Assembly: GCF_017874255.1 (NCBI RefSeq) | Contig: NZ_JAGGLD010000003.1 | Span: 124,001 to 188,000, forward strand | DNA from: Paenibacillus shirakamiensis | Lineage (GTDB): Bacteria; Bacillota; Bacilli; Paenibacillales; Paenibacillaceae | Reading direction: 5' to 3' | DNA length: 64,000 bases | Shown: one piece after another, positions 44,133-54,356 of the stretch | How positions within the stretch are numbered: position 1 is the stretch's first letter | How the letters are laid out: the number at the start of each line of letters is the position of its first letter | Program-made: the position numbers and the translations under genes | The notes under the pieces: generated by a model | What the model was told of the DNA's origin: nothing | The model's database searches: none | Seen by the model: the letters and a program-made list of their open reading frames with translations, nothing else

Positions 44133-45002
44133 TTACATACAAAAAATATGTTTGCCAATGGTTTTAACTTGAGGTCTACTCCAAATCCATTTGGATGTCG
44201 CCGTCTCTGGGTTAAAGTAGTACAAACATCCCCCTGAAGGATCCATGCCATTCATCGCTTCACGAACGGCCTTACGAGAACTTTCATTGGGCTCTAGCCA
44301 AATCTGCCCATCTGCGACCGCGGTGAAGGCGCCGGGTTGAAAAATTACCCCAGATACCGTATTTGGAAAACTAGGTGATTTCACGCGATTAAGAATAACT
44401 GCAGCTACCGCGACCTGCCCTTCAAACGATTCCCCGCGTGCTTCGCCATTTACCGCGTTGGCCATAATCTTCATGTCATTTGAGGACAAACCCAGTGGGT
44501 TCGAAGAGGATAATTCTCCAGAATTACTATTCGAATTAGAGGATGTGTTTTCTTTATCGCCACTCGTCGATTCCGAAGATCCTGAAGTGTTTTCTTTGCC
44601 TGCATTCGGGTTCGGGTTGTAGGAAGAAGCTTGAGGCTTCCAATCTTTAGAGGCCGTATACAGTTTGAGCTTTGTCTTGGCGCCGGCAACTCCATCTGCC
44701 TTCATTCCAAATTCAGATTGGAACCACATTACAGATTTCTTCGTTGATTCACCAAAGTTACTATCTAACTTTCCTTTGTAAAACCCTAAAAAAGCTAATC
44801 TACCTTGAAGTTCATATACATCCTGACCGAATGCGCCTACCTTAATAATCTGTGAAGAGAATACAGGCACTGCATTTTCGGGGGTCTCATACTCTGTAGG
44901 TGTTGTCTTAGAGCTAGATTTTTGTGACTGATAAGCCCCGATAAGCGTTATGACTAGCAAAAAAACTAGGCCCGCCGTTAACCAGCTTTTTCTGTTCTTC
45001 AT
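44133..45002 (-). CDS. sleB: Spore cortex-lytic enzyme SleB-like hydrolase
   Basis: This 289-residue protein has an N-terminal signal or anchor helix (about residues 6-24), a peptidoglycan-binding domain (about 55-115, VYELQGRLAFLGFY), a Ser/Asn-rich linker (about 125-165), and a SleB/CwlJ hydrolase domain (NAVNGEARGESFEGQVAVAAVILNR, with the catalytic Glu). It would cleave cortex peptidoglycan during germination. A near-consensus sigma-G promoter lies upstream, supporting forespore expression. ATG 45002 is preferred over 45098, which would sit upstream of that promoter. No ypeB, the usual partner, follows. Confidence 0.85.
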   Translation of the reverse strand: MKNRKSWLTAGLVFLLVITLIGAYQSQKSSSKTTPTEYETPENAVPVFSSQIIKVGAFGQDVYELQGRLAFLGFYKGKLDSNFGESTKKSVMWFQSEFGMKADGVAGAKTKLKLYTASKDWKPQASSYNPNPNAGKENTSGSSESTSGDKENTSSNSNSNSGELSSSNPLGLSSNDMKIMANAVNGEARGESFEGQVAVAAVILNRVKSPSFPNTVSGVIFQPGAFTAVADGQIWLEPNESSRKAVREAMNGMDPSGGCLYYFNPETATSKWIWSRPQVKTIGKHIFCM

Positions 45003-45049
45003 ATGTTTCGTCCTACCTTTCACATGGGTTGTACTTAGTTGGGTAACTT

Positions 45050-45080
45050 TAGTATGACAACCCCTCCAGCATCCTATGCA
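45050..45080 (-). promoter_or_regulatory. Sigma-G (forespore) promoter of sleB
   Basis: On the minus strand TGCATA (45075-45080), 18 bases, then CATACTA (45050-45056), a full match to GMATR-N18-CATnnTA. Confidence 0.7.
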
Positions 45081-45100
45081 CTTCTTAGAAAGGAACACAA

Positions 45101-45133
45101 AAAAGCCCCATGCTTCTTAGCACAGGACTTTAA
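45101..45133 (-). terminator. Terminator after spoIIIE
   Basis: AAGTCC..TGCT pairs with AGCA..GGGCTT around AAGA with small mismatches and six Ts after it on the minus strand. Confidence 0.7.
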
Positions 45134-45139
45134 TGTTTT

Positions 45140-47758
45140 TCATGAACTTACTTTACTTTGACGATACAGTTCCATAGAAGTTAGCACTTCTCTGGGTTTA
45201 CTGCCTTCATAAGGTCCAACAATTCCACGAGCTTCCATTGAATCAATGAGACGCGCTGCTCGCGTATATCCGACCCGCATTTTTCTTTGAAGTAAGGATA
45301 CCGAGGCTTGCTTGGCTTCTAAGACAATTTGCACGGCCTGATCATAGAGCTCATCAAGTTGTTCAGCTGGTTCCTGAATGGTATCATCAATTTCGGGAAT
45401 AAGACTTTCATCATATTCTGCTTGACCTTGAGCCCTGACGAACTCGACAATATTCTCGACTTCCTGATCACTCATAAAGGCTCCTTGAACACGAATTGGC
45501 TTGGAAGCTCCCATAGGCATGAAGAGCATATCTCCTCTACCTAGCAATTTCTCCGCTCCACCCATATCAAGAATCGTACGTGAATCTACTTGGGATGATA
45601 CGCCGAATGCAATTCGTGAAGGAATATTGGCCTTAATAACACCCGTAATGACATCTACAGATGGGCGCTGTGTAGCTATAATCAAATGAATACCTGCTGC
45701 ACGGGCCATTTGAGCCAATCGAGCAATGGCGTCTTCTACATCATTGGCTGCGACCATCATAAGATCCGCCAGCTCGTCCACAATGACAACAATGTAAGGA
45801 AGTACAGCTGATGCATTCACATCTCGCATCATGTTGTTATATCCCTCAACATTTCGTGCCCCTGATTTGGAGAACAACTCATAACGCTTCTCCATCTCGA
45901 CGACAATCTTCTTCAGTGCAAGCGAAGCTCTTCGCGGATCCGTTACGACAGGTGCTAATAAATGCGGAATACCATTATACATATTCAGTTCAACCATTTT
46001 AGGGTCAACCATTAGAAATTTCACTTCATCTGGTTTGGCTTTATACAAAATGCTCGTAATAATTCCGTTAATACAAACCGATTTACCTGATCCCGTCGCC
46101 CCTGCAACAAGTAAATGGGGCATTTTAGCCAGATTGCCTACAATAGTCTGACCTGCAATATCTCGACCGAATGCAATCGATAATTTGGCATCTGCTTCTT
46201 GGAACGTTGCCGTCTCCATAACTTCTCGCATCGTAACAATGGATACTTCTCCGTTGGGCACTTCAATACCGATTGCAGATTTACCAGGTATCGGCGCCTC
46301 CATCCGAATATCTTTTGCAGCTAATGCAAGAGCGATATCATCTGTCAGATTTACAATTCGGCTCACCTTTACTCCGATATCCGGCTGAATTTCATACCTA
46401 GTCACCGCGGGTCCTCGCACCACCTCAAGCACTTTAGCTCGCACTCCGAAACTCTCTAAGGTAGCTTCAAGCTTGCGGGCCGTTTGCATATAATCAGCTT
46501 GATCCCCTGCCTTCACATTAGTGCTAGCCTTGGCTAACAACTTAAAAGGAGGCAATTTATACGGTCTGGGGGCTGGCTTTGGTGCTTCAGGTACTATAGT
46601 CTCTTCAGCTGTCCCTGAAGTAACTGGATTAGACTCTACCAACGGGGCAGATATCAAGTCGTCCGATGATATTAGGCTGGAATCTACCGGTTCCTGATCT
46701 AATGCAGTCTCATGTGATGGATCATCCTCCGTATGTATATCGTCCCTTTGAATCTGGTCGAAAAAATCTCTAATAATTAACGCGGGAGGTTCATTAGTAG
46801 GAGGTAACTTTGATCCTATGACTTCATTATCTGGGACGGATGACACACGATTGCTATAATTCAAATCGTTCCAATCCACAGCTGGCTTTGCTTCCCAGAT
46901 CATATCTGTCTCATCCAGTTGTGTATCCAAATTTTCCTTTTGTTCTTCTTTGTATCCGAGAAGTTGGAATAATCCTGCTTTCCTTTTCGGTTGGTTCATA
47001 GGCCGATCATCGATGTAGTCTTCATCGTCATCATCTGGGATAGAAGCACGCATATTTATTTTTGGACCTGTTCGCTCCGCTTTCGCTTTTATTCGTGGTT
47101 TGGATTCAGCAGCTACAGGACGCAGATGCTTGATCTTTTTGCTTATTTCAACGGCTGCATTCCCCGTATATTTGCGAAATAATACGAACAAATCAACATA
47201 AGAAAGATTAGTGATTAGCATAAAACTGATTGCGAACATGACCATCAGCAGGAGTTTGACCCCCGTCATTCCAAAAAGCATATAAAGTACAATGAACTCA
47301 AGAGATCCTACGTACCCTCCGCTGATGTCTAAATTGAACATGGTCGCTACTCCACCCGTTGATGCTTTAGCAAAAGCATAAGTAATATCTTGATGAATTT
47401 GAGTCAGCACATTGCCGGGTGTAACTAATAACGTGGGAACCAATTTAGTCTGAACGGCGGTAATTGTACTCATCAGGGCAAAAGCCATAACAAGAAGCAC
47501 TAATCCTGTCTTTCTTGAACTCCAGCGCGATGGCCATTTCCGATGTATCATAACGGCTAGGCCTACATATATACCTATAAGAGGGATCACGAAATAGAAC
47601 TTGCCCAAAACCATGGCAGCCATTTTGAAAAGCGTACGCCCCACTGCCGCTTCGCCAGAGAGAGCGATTATCGAGAGGGTAATTAGAATAATTCCGTAAA
47701 TTTCATACTTTAGTACGTTGCCCATGGTGGCCTTTTTCTTCTTTCGTTTTGTTGCCAA
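45140..47758 (-). CDS. spoIIIE: DNA translocase SpoIIIE/FtsK
   Basis: This 872-residue motor pumps DNA across the division or sporulation septum. It has four N-terminal membrane helices (about residues 15-180), a charged linker (about 205-400), a RecA-like ATPase (Walker [12 protein letters not shown]; Walker [10 protein letters not shown]) and a C-terminal winged-helix gamma domain (about 805-870) that reads chromosome orientation. The start is TTG, with TGGGGGGTG upstream. It lies downstream of tepA-ylzJ, the B. subtilis order. Confidence 0.95.
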   Translation of the reverse strand: MATKRKKKKATMGNVLKYEIYGIILITLSIIALSGEAAVGRTLFKMAAMVLGKFYFVIPLIGIYVGLAVMIHRKWPSRWSSRKTGLVLLVMAFALMSTITAVQTKLVPTLLVTPGNVLTQIHQDITYAFAKASTGGVATMFNLDISGGYVGSLEFIVLYMLFGMTGVKLLLMVMFAISFMLITNLSYVDLFVLFRKYTGNAAVEISKKIKHLRPVAAESKPRIKAKAERTGPKINMRASIPDDDDEDYIDDRPMNQPKRKAGLFQLLGYKEEQKENLDTQLDETDMIWEAKPAVDWNDLNYSNRVSSVPDNEVIGSKLPPTNEPPALIIRDFFDQIQRDDIHTEDDPSHETALDQEPVDSSLISSDDLISAPLVESNPVTSGTAEETIVPEAPKPAPRPYKLPPFKLLAKASTNVKAGDQADYMQTARKLEATLESFGVRAKVLEVVRGPAVTRYEIQPDIGVKVSRIVNLTDDIALALAAKDIRMEAPIPGKSAIGIEVPNGEVSIVTMREVMETATFQEADAKLSIAFGRDIAGQTIVGNLAKMPHLLVAGATGSGKSVCINGIITSILYKAKPDEVKFLMVDPKMVELNMYNGIPHLLAPVVTDPRRASLALKKIVVEMEKRYELFSKSGARNVEGYNNMMRDVNASAVLPYIVVIVDELADLMMVAANDVEDAIARLAQMARAAGIHLIIATQRPSVDVITGVIKANIPSRIAFGVSSQVDSRTILDMGGAEKLLGRGDMLFMPMGASKPIRVQGAFMSDQEVENIVEFVRAQGQAEYDESLIPEIDDTIQEPAEQLDELYDQAVQIVLEAKQASVSLLQRKMRVGYTRAARLIDSMEARGIVGPYEGSKPREVLTSMELYRQSKVSS

Positions 47759-47827
47759 TGCAGAACACCCCCCAGAAGAATATTATATCATAATCCTTGA
47801 GGGGTACCTATAGGATGGATGCAGTGT

Positions 47828-48058
47828 TTACTTGTTGTTTTGCAGTGTTGGCATATACTGTATTTCCTGACCTGGCGCAATTGAAGGATTCAAATAATCC
47901 TCTAGTCCCCCTCTTAGCAGTCGGACAATCGTAGCCCGATTCCCCTCTTCCATTCGAATTTGCAGCAGGACACCGTTCAACTCAATTTCAGTAAATGTCT
48001 GAACTTCATCTTCTTGTTCAAATATTAGCTCCCAAGGTAGGATTGTATAGTGGGTCAT
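47828..48058 (-). CDS. ylzJ: YlzJ-like small protein
   Basis: This 76-residue protein matches YlzJ in position and pattern ([20 protein letters not shown]). The start overlaps the tepA stop as ATGA. Function unknown; the coupling suggests it acts with TepA or is simply co-expressed. Confidence 0.8.
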   Translation of the reverse strand: MTHYTILPWELIFEQEDEVQTFTEIELNGVLLQIRMEEGNRATIVRLLRGGLEDYLNPSIAPGQEIQYMPTLQNNK

Positions 48059-48822
48059 TGCGTAAGTCCCCCTGCTGACTTTAACTCACGGCGAGATGCA
48101 ATGAGGTTATTTAAATATGTAAGAGCTTGGCCAATACCGCCAATTCCGTCCATAAGTCCATACTCAACCGCATCCTTGCCACCAACAGCAGTACCAATAT
48201 CCCGATTCAGGTCACCTGTCTTGAACATTAATTCTTTGAAGTGAACGTCCGTTATTCTCGAATGAGATGTTACAAAGCGTACGACCCTCTCTTGCATCTT
48301 TTCAATATACTCAAATGTCTGAGGTACCCCAATTACTAATCCATTCATCCGTATAGGATGAATCGTCATGGTCGCACTTTCCGCGATAAAAGAATATGTG
48401 GATGCTACAGCAATAGGTACCCCAATGCTATGTCCTCCGCCAATGACTACCGTAACCGTAGGTTTCGATAAGGATGCAATCATTTCTGCAATGGCTAGCC
48501 CCGCTTCCACATCTCCTCCCACTGTGTTCAATATAATCAATATCCCTTCAATATGTGGATTCTGCTCTGCAGCAACCAACTGTGGGATGAGATGTTCATA
48601 TTTCGTCGTTTTATTTTGTGGAGGGAGTACGATGTGCCCTTCAATCTGTCCAATAATGGTTAGACAATATAGATTAGATTCTCCTGCCGTAGGAACACTG
48701 GTCTGTCCGAGTTGCTGAATATACTCCACCACCGGTTTTTTCTCAACAGGTAATTCCGTAGGCGGAAGTTCAGACTCAGTTGCGTGTTGCGCACCAGCTT
48801 CATTTTGTCTCTGTGTATCCAT
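48055..48822 (-). CDS. tepA: ClpP-like protease TepA (YmfB)
   Basis: This 255-residue ClpP-fold protein has a variable Gln/Glu-rich N-terminus (about 1-40), then [19 protein letters not shown], the candidate nucleophile region [13 protein letters not shown] and ATMTIHPIR with the His. TepA degrades spore-protecting SASPs or helps protein translocation in B. subtilis accounts. ATG 48822 is preferred over GTG 48828 because GGTGAG is then 8 bases away. It overlaps ylzJ. Confidence 0.88.
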   Translation of the reverse strand: MDTQRQNEAGAQHATESELPPTELPVEKKPVVEYIQQLGQTSVPTAGESNLYCLTIIGQIEGHIVLPPQNKTTKYEHLIPQLVAAEQNPHIEGILIILNTVGGDVEAGLAIAEMIASLSKPTVTVVIGGGHSIGVPIAVASTYSFIAESATMTIHPIRMNGLVIGVPQTFEYIEKMQERVVRFVTSHSRITDVHFKELMFKTGDLNRDIGTAVGGKDAVEYGLMDGIGGIGQALTYLNNLIASRRELKSAGGLTQ

Positions 48823-48916
48823 TTTCACATCTCACCCTTCCCTTAGTCCTGATCTTGGTTAGTATTCCGCTCATTGGAATAGAGATATACACGCTAAATG
48901 GATAAATAAAGATAGA

Positions 48917-48969
48917 AAAAGCCCCCACTCCGCCGGGAACCGTCCATATTACCGGTGGGGAGTGGGGGC
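48917..48969 (-). terminator. Terminator after rnjB
   Basis: GCCCCCACTC and GAGTGGGGGC form the base of a long GC-rich stem (with inner CCGG pairing), followed by TTTTTC on the minus strand. Confidence 0.9.
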
Positions 48970-48997
48970 GACTGTGTGCCAACCCTGATGTCTAAAA

Positions 48998-50677
48998 TTA
49001 AACTTCCATAATGATCGGAAGAATCATTGGTCTACGGCGAGTCTGTTCGTACAAGAAGCGGCCTAGCGCATCTTTGACGTTCGTCTTGAGGGAAGCCCAT
49101 TCATTGACGTTCTCGCTCATTAACCGTTCCAATGTACTTGTTACAATACGGTTGGCTTCATCTAAGAGGCCTTCCGATTCTCTAACGTAGACAAATCCAC
49201 GAGAGATAATGTCGGGTCCAGATACAATCGTACCATCTTGCTTGCTAAGAGTTACAACCACCACAAGAATACCATCTTGCGAGAGAAGTTTGCGATCACG
49301 AAGTACAATATTACCTACATCGCCCACACCAAGACCATCAATAAGGACGTTGCCTGCTGGCACTTTGCCTGCTTTACGCGCAGCACCATTTTGAATTTCA
49401 ATTGTATCGCCGATATCAATGAGGAAAATGTTCTCTGAAGGAATACCTACAGCTTCCCCTAAAGATTTATGCTTGCGTAGCATGCGGTACTCACCGTGGA
49501 TAGGAATGAAGTATTTCGGTGTCATCAGGTTAAGCATCAACTTCAATTCTTCCTGACTTCCGTGACCGGAGACGTGTACTCCCGGATTTGTACCACTATA
49601 GATTACGTCTGCTCCAAGACGGAACAATTCGTCAATCGTGCGGCCTACATACTTCTCATTACCTGGAACAGGGGTAGCAGCAATAACTACAGTATCTCCT
49701 GGCATAATATCTACTTTGCGATGCGTAGAACGAGCCATACGTGTAAGCGCAGACATCGGTTCTCCTTGGCTACCAGTAGACAAGATAACTACTCGTTCGC
49801 CAGCCATTTTGTTCACTTCTTCTGGCTCAATAAGAATACCATCGGGTACTTCAAGGTATCCAAGTTCAGAAGCAATCGACACTACATTCACCATACTGCG
49901 ACCAATAACAGTCACTTTTCGACCTGTGGAGTAAGCAGCATCAATAACCTGCTGTATACGATGCACATTAGATGCAAACGTGGCTACAACTACGCGTTGT
50001 TGCGCTTTGCGGAAAATATCCCCAAGAACAACTCCCACGTTTCTCTCGGAAGGTGTGTATCCTGGCTTTTCAGCATTTGTACTATCGGACAAAAGGGCAA
50101 GCACGCCTTTTTGACCAATTTCAGCCATACGTTGCAAGTCTGCAAATTGACCATTGACTGGTGTGTGGTCAAATTTAAAGTCTCCCGTATGCACAACGTT
50201 TCCTTCTGGCGTCTCCACACATACACCCACGGAATCAGGAATACTGTGATTCGTCTTGAAGAATGTTGCTTTTAAAGTGGAACCCAATTGAATCTCAGAA
50301 TCTGCATGGATTAGAATACGCTTGGTATCTCCTAACAAATTAGCTTCCTTCAATTTGTTCTCCACAAGACCTAATGTCAATCTAGTACCATAGACAGGGA
50401 CATTTAAATTCTTAAGAACATAAGGCAATCCGCCAATATGGTCTTCATGTCCATGCGTTAAGATAATTCCTCTTACTTTATCGCGGTTCTCTGTTAAATA
50501 AGAAATATCAGGAATTACGATGTCGATACCCAGCATGTCTTCTTCAGGGAATTTAAGTCCCGAATCAATGACAACGATGTCATTTCCGTACTGAATTACG
50601 TACATGTTCTTCCCGATTTCTGCAACGCCGCCCAGTGCAAAGATCGTTAGTTTATCAATATTATTTTTTTTGGACAA
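48998..50677 (-). CDS. rnjB: Ribonuclease J (RNase J2 position)
   Basis: This 559-residue metallo-beta-lactamase/beta-CASP nuclease has HGHEDHIGG (about residues 74-82), HTGDFKFD and the C-terminal HVSGHGSQEELKLM. It degrades and matures RNA as 5' exonuclease and endonuclease. The location next to dapA corresponds to rnjB of B. subtilis; sequence alone does not exclude an rnjA-like activity, since the metal ligands are intact. The start is TTG with AGGAGGG upstream. Confidence 0.9.
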   Translation of the reverse strand: MSKKNNIDKLTIFALGGVAEIGKNMYVIQYGNDIVVIDSGLKFPEEDMLGIDIVIPDISYLTENRDKVRGIILTHGHEDHIGGLPYVLKNLNVPVYGTRLTLGLVENKLKEANLLGDTKRILIHADSEIQLGSTLKATFFKTNHSIPDSVGVCVETPEGNVVHTGDFKFDHTPVNGQFADLQRMAEIGQKGVLALLSDSTNAEKPGYTPSERNVGVVLGDIFRKAQQRVVVATFASNVHRIQQVIDAAYSTGRKVTVIGRSMVNVVSIASELGYLEVPDGILIEPEEVNKMAGERVVILSTGSQGEPMSALTRMARSTHRKVDIMPGDTVVIAATPVPGNEKYVGRTIDELFRLGADVIYSGTNPGVHVSGHGSQEELKLMLNLMTPKYFIPIHGEYRMLRKHKSLGEAVGIPSENIFLIDIGDTIEIQNGAARKAGKVPAGNVLIDGLGVGDVGNIVLRDRKLLSQDGILVVVVTLSKQDGTIVSGPDIISRGFVYVRESEGLLDEANRIVTSTLERLMSENVNEWASLKTNVKDALGRFLYEQTRRRPMILPIIMEV

Positions 50678-50990
50678 GTGAATCTAACCCTCCTAATTAT
50701 ATTGGACGTCGTATCATTTCGATGAATACGGATGAAGTAAATTACCCCAAATATCACATTTAGGCTCATCCCGTACCTTTATATCAATTCAAAAATACCG
50801 CACCCAGTCACTTGACCTCATTATACATGATCAAATTGGCAAAAAACAAGTTAAACTGGAGTATACCGCATCTTCCACCATAATTTGAATCAGAAATATG
50901 TTATCGCTGTGTATCTATACGACAAATAATTCTTATCTCTTTGAAGAATTATTCTGTGGTGAATTAAAAGTAGCATTCCCATATCGCGCA

Positions 50991-51024
50991 AAAAAGCCCG
51001 ACATTCCATTATGGAATATCGGGC
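50991..51024 (-). terminator. Terminator after dapA
   Basis: GCCCGATATTCCAT and its near-complement around TA, with one mismatch, followed by six Ts on the minus strand. Confidence 0.9.
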
Positions 51025-51035
51025 AACTCTTGAAT

Positions 51036-51908
51036 TTACAGGAGATTACGGATGAAAGCTTCCTCTTCCTTCGATGCTTCCACAAGCGGTAATCTTACAG
51101 ATCCTACCTTGATTCCACGTTCATTAAGTGCAAATTTGACAGCAACGGGATTGGGTAAAGGCGTAGGACATTCAAAAAGCCCTTTAAACGTAGGCAATAA
51201 TCTTTGATGTAACTGTGCTGCCTCCTCCACTTGGCCTTCTAAATATGCTGCAATCATTTGCTTCATTTGGGGTCCAATAATATGACTTGCCACGCTTATA
51301 ATACCATATGCACCAACAGACAATGCTGGAAGGGTTGCACCATCATCTCCAGAGTATACCTTGAAATGTTCTGGTGCTCTGTAAGCTACTTCTGCTACTT
51401 GATCCAACGAAGCACACTCTTTAATCGCTATGATATTAGAAATTTCCGCTAGACGTAAAATGGTTGGAGTGGATAGACTCGTAACGGTTCGCCCAGGTAC
51501 ATTATATAGAAGTATAGGCAACTTCGTTGCCAAAGCTATAGCTTCGAAATGTCGATAAAGCCCCTCTTGACTCGGCTTGTTGTAGTAAGGTACAACAATC
51601 AATGCTCCATCAACACCAAGCTTCTCCGCTTCTTGTGTAAGATGAATGGAATGAGCCGTATTGTTGCTCCCTGTCCCCGCAATAATACTGACTCTGCCTG
51701 CCGCATGTTTCACAGAGAAGTCTATCAAGGCAAGTTTTTCTTCATCACTTAGTGTTGGGGACTCCCCTGTCGTGCCGCATACAACTAATGCATCAGACTT
51801 CTGTTCATTAATCAAATAATCTATTAATTTGGCTGTGTTATCCCAATCTATATCGCCTTGTTCATTAAACGGGGTGACCATTGCAGTAATCAGTCTTCCA
51901 AATTCCAC
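51036..51908 (-). CDS. dapA: 4-hydroxy-tetrahydrodipicolinate synthase
   Basis: This 290-residue aldolase condenses pyruvate with aspartate semialdehyde, the branch point to lysine, diaminopimelate and dipicolinate. It shows VCGTTGESPTL, YNVPGRT and the Schiff-base Lys in AIKECAS. The start is GTG 51908 with AAGGAGGAG upstream; the longer ATG reading (52004) overlaps dapG. It ends the dpaA-dpaB-asd-dapG-dapA series, which supplies both cell wall and spore dipicolinate. Confidence 0.95.
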   Translation of the reverse strand: MEFGRLITAMVTPFNEQGDIDWDNTAKLIDYLINEQKSDALVVCGTTGESPTLSDEEKLALIDFSVKHAAGRVSIIAGTGSNNTAHSIHLTQEAEKLGVDGALIVVPYYNKPSQEGLYRHFEAIALATKLPILLYNVPGRTVTSLSTPTILRLAEISNIIAIKECASLDQVAEVAYRAPEHFKVYSGDDGATLPALSVGAYGIISVASHIIGPQMKQMIAAYLEGQVEEAAQLHQRLLPTFKGLFECPTPLPNPVAVKFALNERGIKVGSVRLPLVEASKEEEAFIRNLL

Positions 51909-51945
51909 CTTGTCTCCTCCTTCATCCCAATCATAATTGTAATTG

Positions 51946-53166
51946 CTATAATCTATTGAGTTCAAATTTGGTATGCAATGCTCGTAATGCCTGCACCATA
52001 TCATCTTTGGTTACAAGCACCCATATCGTTGTATTCGAATCCGCCGATTGCAAAATAGGAATATCATGTTCTGTAAGGGCCTCTACGATCTGAGCCATAA
52101 TTCCTGGCACACCGTTAATGCCGCCGCCAATAACAGAGACTTTTGCACATCCATTGACTACTTTAGGAGAAAATCCTTGATCCTCTAAGACGGATACTGC
52201 TTTTGTACTATCACTATCAAAGACCGTATACACTGCCCCAGCAGGAGTTACATTAATAAAGTCAACGCTGATCGCATGCTCGGCCATAGCTTTGAAGACT
52301 TCTAGTTGAAGACGATGACCTCGTCCCTCTGCCGATACAGTAATTTGAGTAACGTTATTCACATAAGCAATGCCTGTTACAAACCGATCAATAATACCGT
52401 CCTGTTGGTCTTTAAAACTTTCTGGATTGGATACTAATGTACCTTCGCCATCAGAAAAAGTAGATCTTACTCGAACTGGAACACCGGACTGCATAGCAAT
52501 TTCCACGGCTCTAGGGTGAATGACCTTAGCTCCCTGATGAGCCATATTACAAATCTCCGTATAGCTGACATAAGACAGGGGTCTAGCATCTTCCACAATT
52601 CTAGGGTCCGCCGTTAGAATCCCATTTACGTCAGTATAGATATCAACGATTTCTGCACGAAGAGCCGATCCTAATGCAGTCGCTGAGGTGTCGCTTCCTC
52701 CACGGCCCAAGGTAGTTATTTCTCCATTTAAGCTTTGTCCTTGAAAGCCAGTCACGATAACCACTTGCTTATGCTGTAATTCATCTAAAATACGAGCAGG
52801 TACTACCTCTAAGATTCTTGCATTCCCGAATTGTTCATCTGTACGGAACCCTGCTTGGGCTCCCGTCAACACTGATGAAGCTATAGATTCCCCAGCCAAA
52901 AGACCACAAAGCGTCGTTGCCGAAATAATTTCCCCACAATGCAGCAGTAAGTCCTTCTCGCGTGAAGGAAGAGGTCCCCCTTGCACATCCACCCAATCCA
53001 GCAGTGTATCGGTAGCATAAGGCTCTCCCTTGCGTCCCATAGCAGATACAACGATAACTAAACGGTAACCAGCCTGCAATTCTCGGTGGATATGACGCAG
53101 GACATGACTTCTTGCTTCCGGTGTGGCTAGAGAAGTTCCACCAAATTTCTGAACCATGATGCGCAT
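51946..53166 (-). CDS. dapG: Aspartate kinase, DapG type
   Basis: This 406-residue kinase phosphorylates aspartate, first step of the lysine family. It has VQKFGGTSL at the N-terminus, GRGGSDTSATALG in the kinase domain and two C-terminal ACT domains (about residues 265-400). The location between asd and dapA matches the diaminopimelate-sensitive isozyme DapG. No lysine riboswitch is seen in the short upstream region, fitting that assignment. ACTGGAGGA lies before the ATG. Confidence 0.93.
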   Translation of the reverse strand: MRIMVQKFGGTSLATPEARSHVLRHIHRELQAGYRLVIVVSAMGRKGEPYATDTLLDWVDVQGGPLPSREKDLLLHCGEIISATTLCGLLAGESIASSVLTGAQAGFRTDEQFGNARILEVVPARILDELQHKQVVIVTGFQGQSLNGEITTLGRGGSDTSATALGSALRAEIVDIYTDVNGILTADPRIVEDARPLSYVSYTEICNMAHQGAKVIHPRAVEIAMQSGVPVRVRSTFSDGEGTLVSNPESFKDQQDGIIDRFVTGIAYVNNVTQITVSAEGRGHRLQLEVFKAMAEHAISVDFINVTPAGAVYTVFDSDSTKAVSVLEDQGFSPKVVNGCAKVSVIGGGINGVPGIMAQIVEALTEHDIPILQSADSNTTIWVLVTKDDMVQALRALHTKFELNRL

Positions 53167-53200
53167 TGCTATTCCTCCAGTATGTTGTCAAAAGAAGACA

Positions 53201-53233
53201 TACGCTCCCTCTTCATCCAAGAAGAGGAGCGTA
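53201..53233 (-). other. Hairpin in the asd-dapG gap
   Basis: TACGCTCC-TCTTC pairs with GAAGA-GGAGCGTA with one bulge around a 6-base loop, directly between the asd stop and the dapG ribosome site. There is no T-run, so an mRNA-processing or stability element is as likely as a terminator. Confidence 0.6.
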
Positions 53234-53245
53234 TGATTATGAGAG

Positions 53246-54289
53246 TTATTTGTTAGATTCAGCCGCTGCAATAATTTCTGCAATTTGCACTGCATTCCAG
53301 GCTGCACCTTTTAATAGATTGTCTGACACAATCCAAAGATTAAGTCCACGTTCATTCGTCAAATCACGGCGTAATCGGCCGACAAAAACATCATTTTTAC
53401 CAGCAGCATCAGTTGCCAGAGGATATTGTTGATTGGCAGGGTCATCTACAAGTGTTACACCCGGGGCATCTGCAAGTAATTGTCTAATTTCTTCAAGATC
53501 ATAATCTTGTTTTAGTTCGACATATACAGATTCAGAGTGCCCATAGATTACAGGAATTCGCACGCAAGTTGCCGTAACTAGCACCGATTCATCGTTAAAA
53601 ATTTTCTTGGTCTCACGAACCATTTTCATTTCCTCAAGCGTATATCCATTGTCTTGAAACTTATCGATTTGCGGAATCGCATTATAAGCAATTTGATGTT
53701 TCACAGGCAATGATCCAACGGGTAAAATAGCAGGCTCAGTGACTCTACCTTCTACGATATCTTTCGTCTGACGATTCAATTCATCAATTGCACTACTTCC
53801 CGCGCCGGATACAGCTTGGTAGGTTGATACAATGATGCGGGCAATTCCGTATTTATCGTACAACGGTTTGAGTGCAGCAACCATTTGAATGGTAGAGCAG
53901 TTCGGATTCGCAATGATTCCCTTATGTTCAAAAATCTGAGCCTCATTTACCTCCGGAACAACAAGCGGTGTATTCGGGTCCATACGAAATGCATTCGTAT
54001 TATCGATACATACAGCTCCATGACGTACCGCATGAGGGGCCAGTTCCTTGCTGACATCTCCCCCTGCACTGAACAGAGCAATATCAACACCTGCAAAACT
54101 GTCCGGGCCAGCTTCTTCAACCGTAATTTCCTGTCCTTTAAAGCTAACGCGAGTCCCTGCTGAACGGGCCGAAGACAAGAACTTCAGCTTATCAATTGGA
54201 AAATCTCTCTCTTCCAACAATCTGATAATTTGTTCCCCAACAGCTCCCGTGGCTCCTACTACTGCGACATTAAATTTCGTTTTACTCAT
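53246..54289 (-). CDS. asd: Aspartate-semialdehyde dehydrogenase
   Basis: This 347-residue NADP-dependent enzyme reduces aspartyl phosphate to the semialdehyde. It has the cofactor loop VVGATGAVGEQ, the catalytic Cys in NPNCSTIQM and the His in RIPVIYGHSE. ATG 54289 has GGGGAGACG upstream; the longer reading from 54367 runs into dpaB. It lies between dpaB and dapG. Confidence 0.95.
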   Translation of the reverse strand: MSKTKFNVAVVGATGAVGEQIIRLLEERDFPIDKLKFLSSARSAGTRVSFKGQEITVEEAGPDSFAGVDIALFSAGGDVSKELAPHAVRHGAVCIDNTNAFRMDPNTPLVVPEVNEAQIFEHKGIIANPNCSTIQMVAALKPLYDKYGIARIIVSTYQAVSGAGSSAIDELNRQTKDIVEGRVTEPAILPVGSLPVKHQIAYNAIPQIDKFQDNGYTLEEMKMVRETKKIFNDESVLVTATCVRIPVIYGHSESVYVELKQDYDLEEIRQLLADAPGVTLVDDPANQQYPLATDAAGKNDVFVGRLRRDLTNERGLNLWIVSDNLLKGAAWNAVQIAEIIAAAESNK

Positions 54290-54356
54290 CTGGCACGTCT
54301 CCCCTTCTCTAATCGCTACTATATATAATAAGTTCGAATTACTATGATTAGGTTGC

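Noticed and set aside
49496-50275. 259-codon plus-strand ORF opposite rnjB
   Set aside because: It lies fully antisense to a well-matched RNase J gene, has no ribosome site and a composition unlike a protein.
53167-53245. Lysine riboswitch before dapG
   Set aside because: The gap is only 79 bases and contains one simple hairpin; too short for the lysine aptamer.
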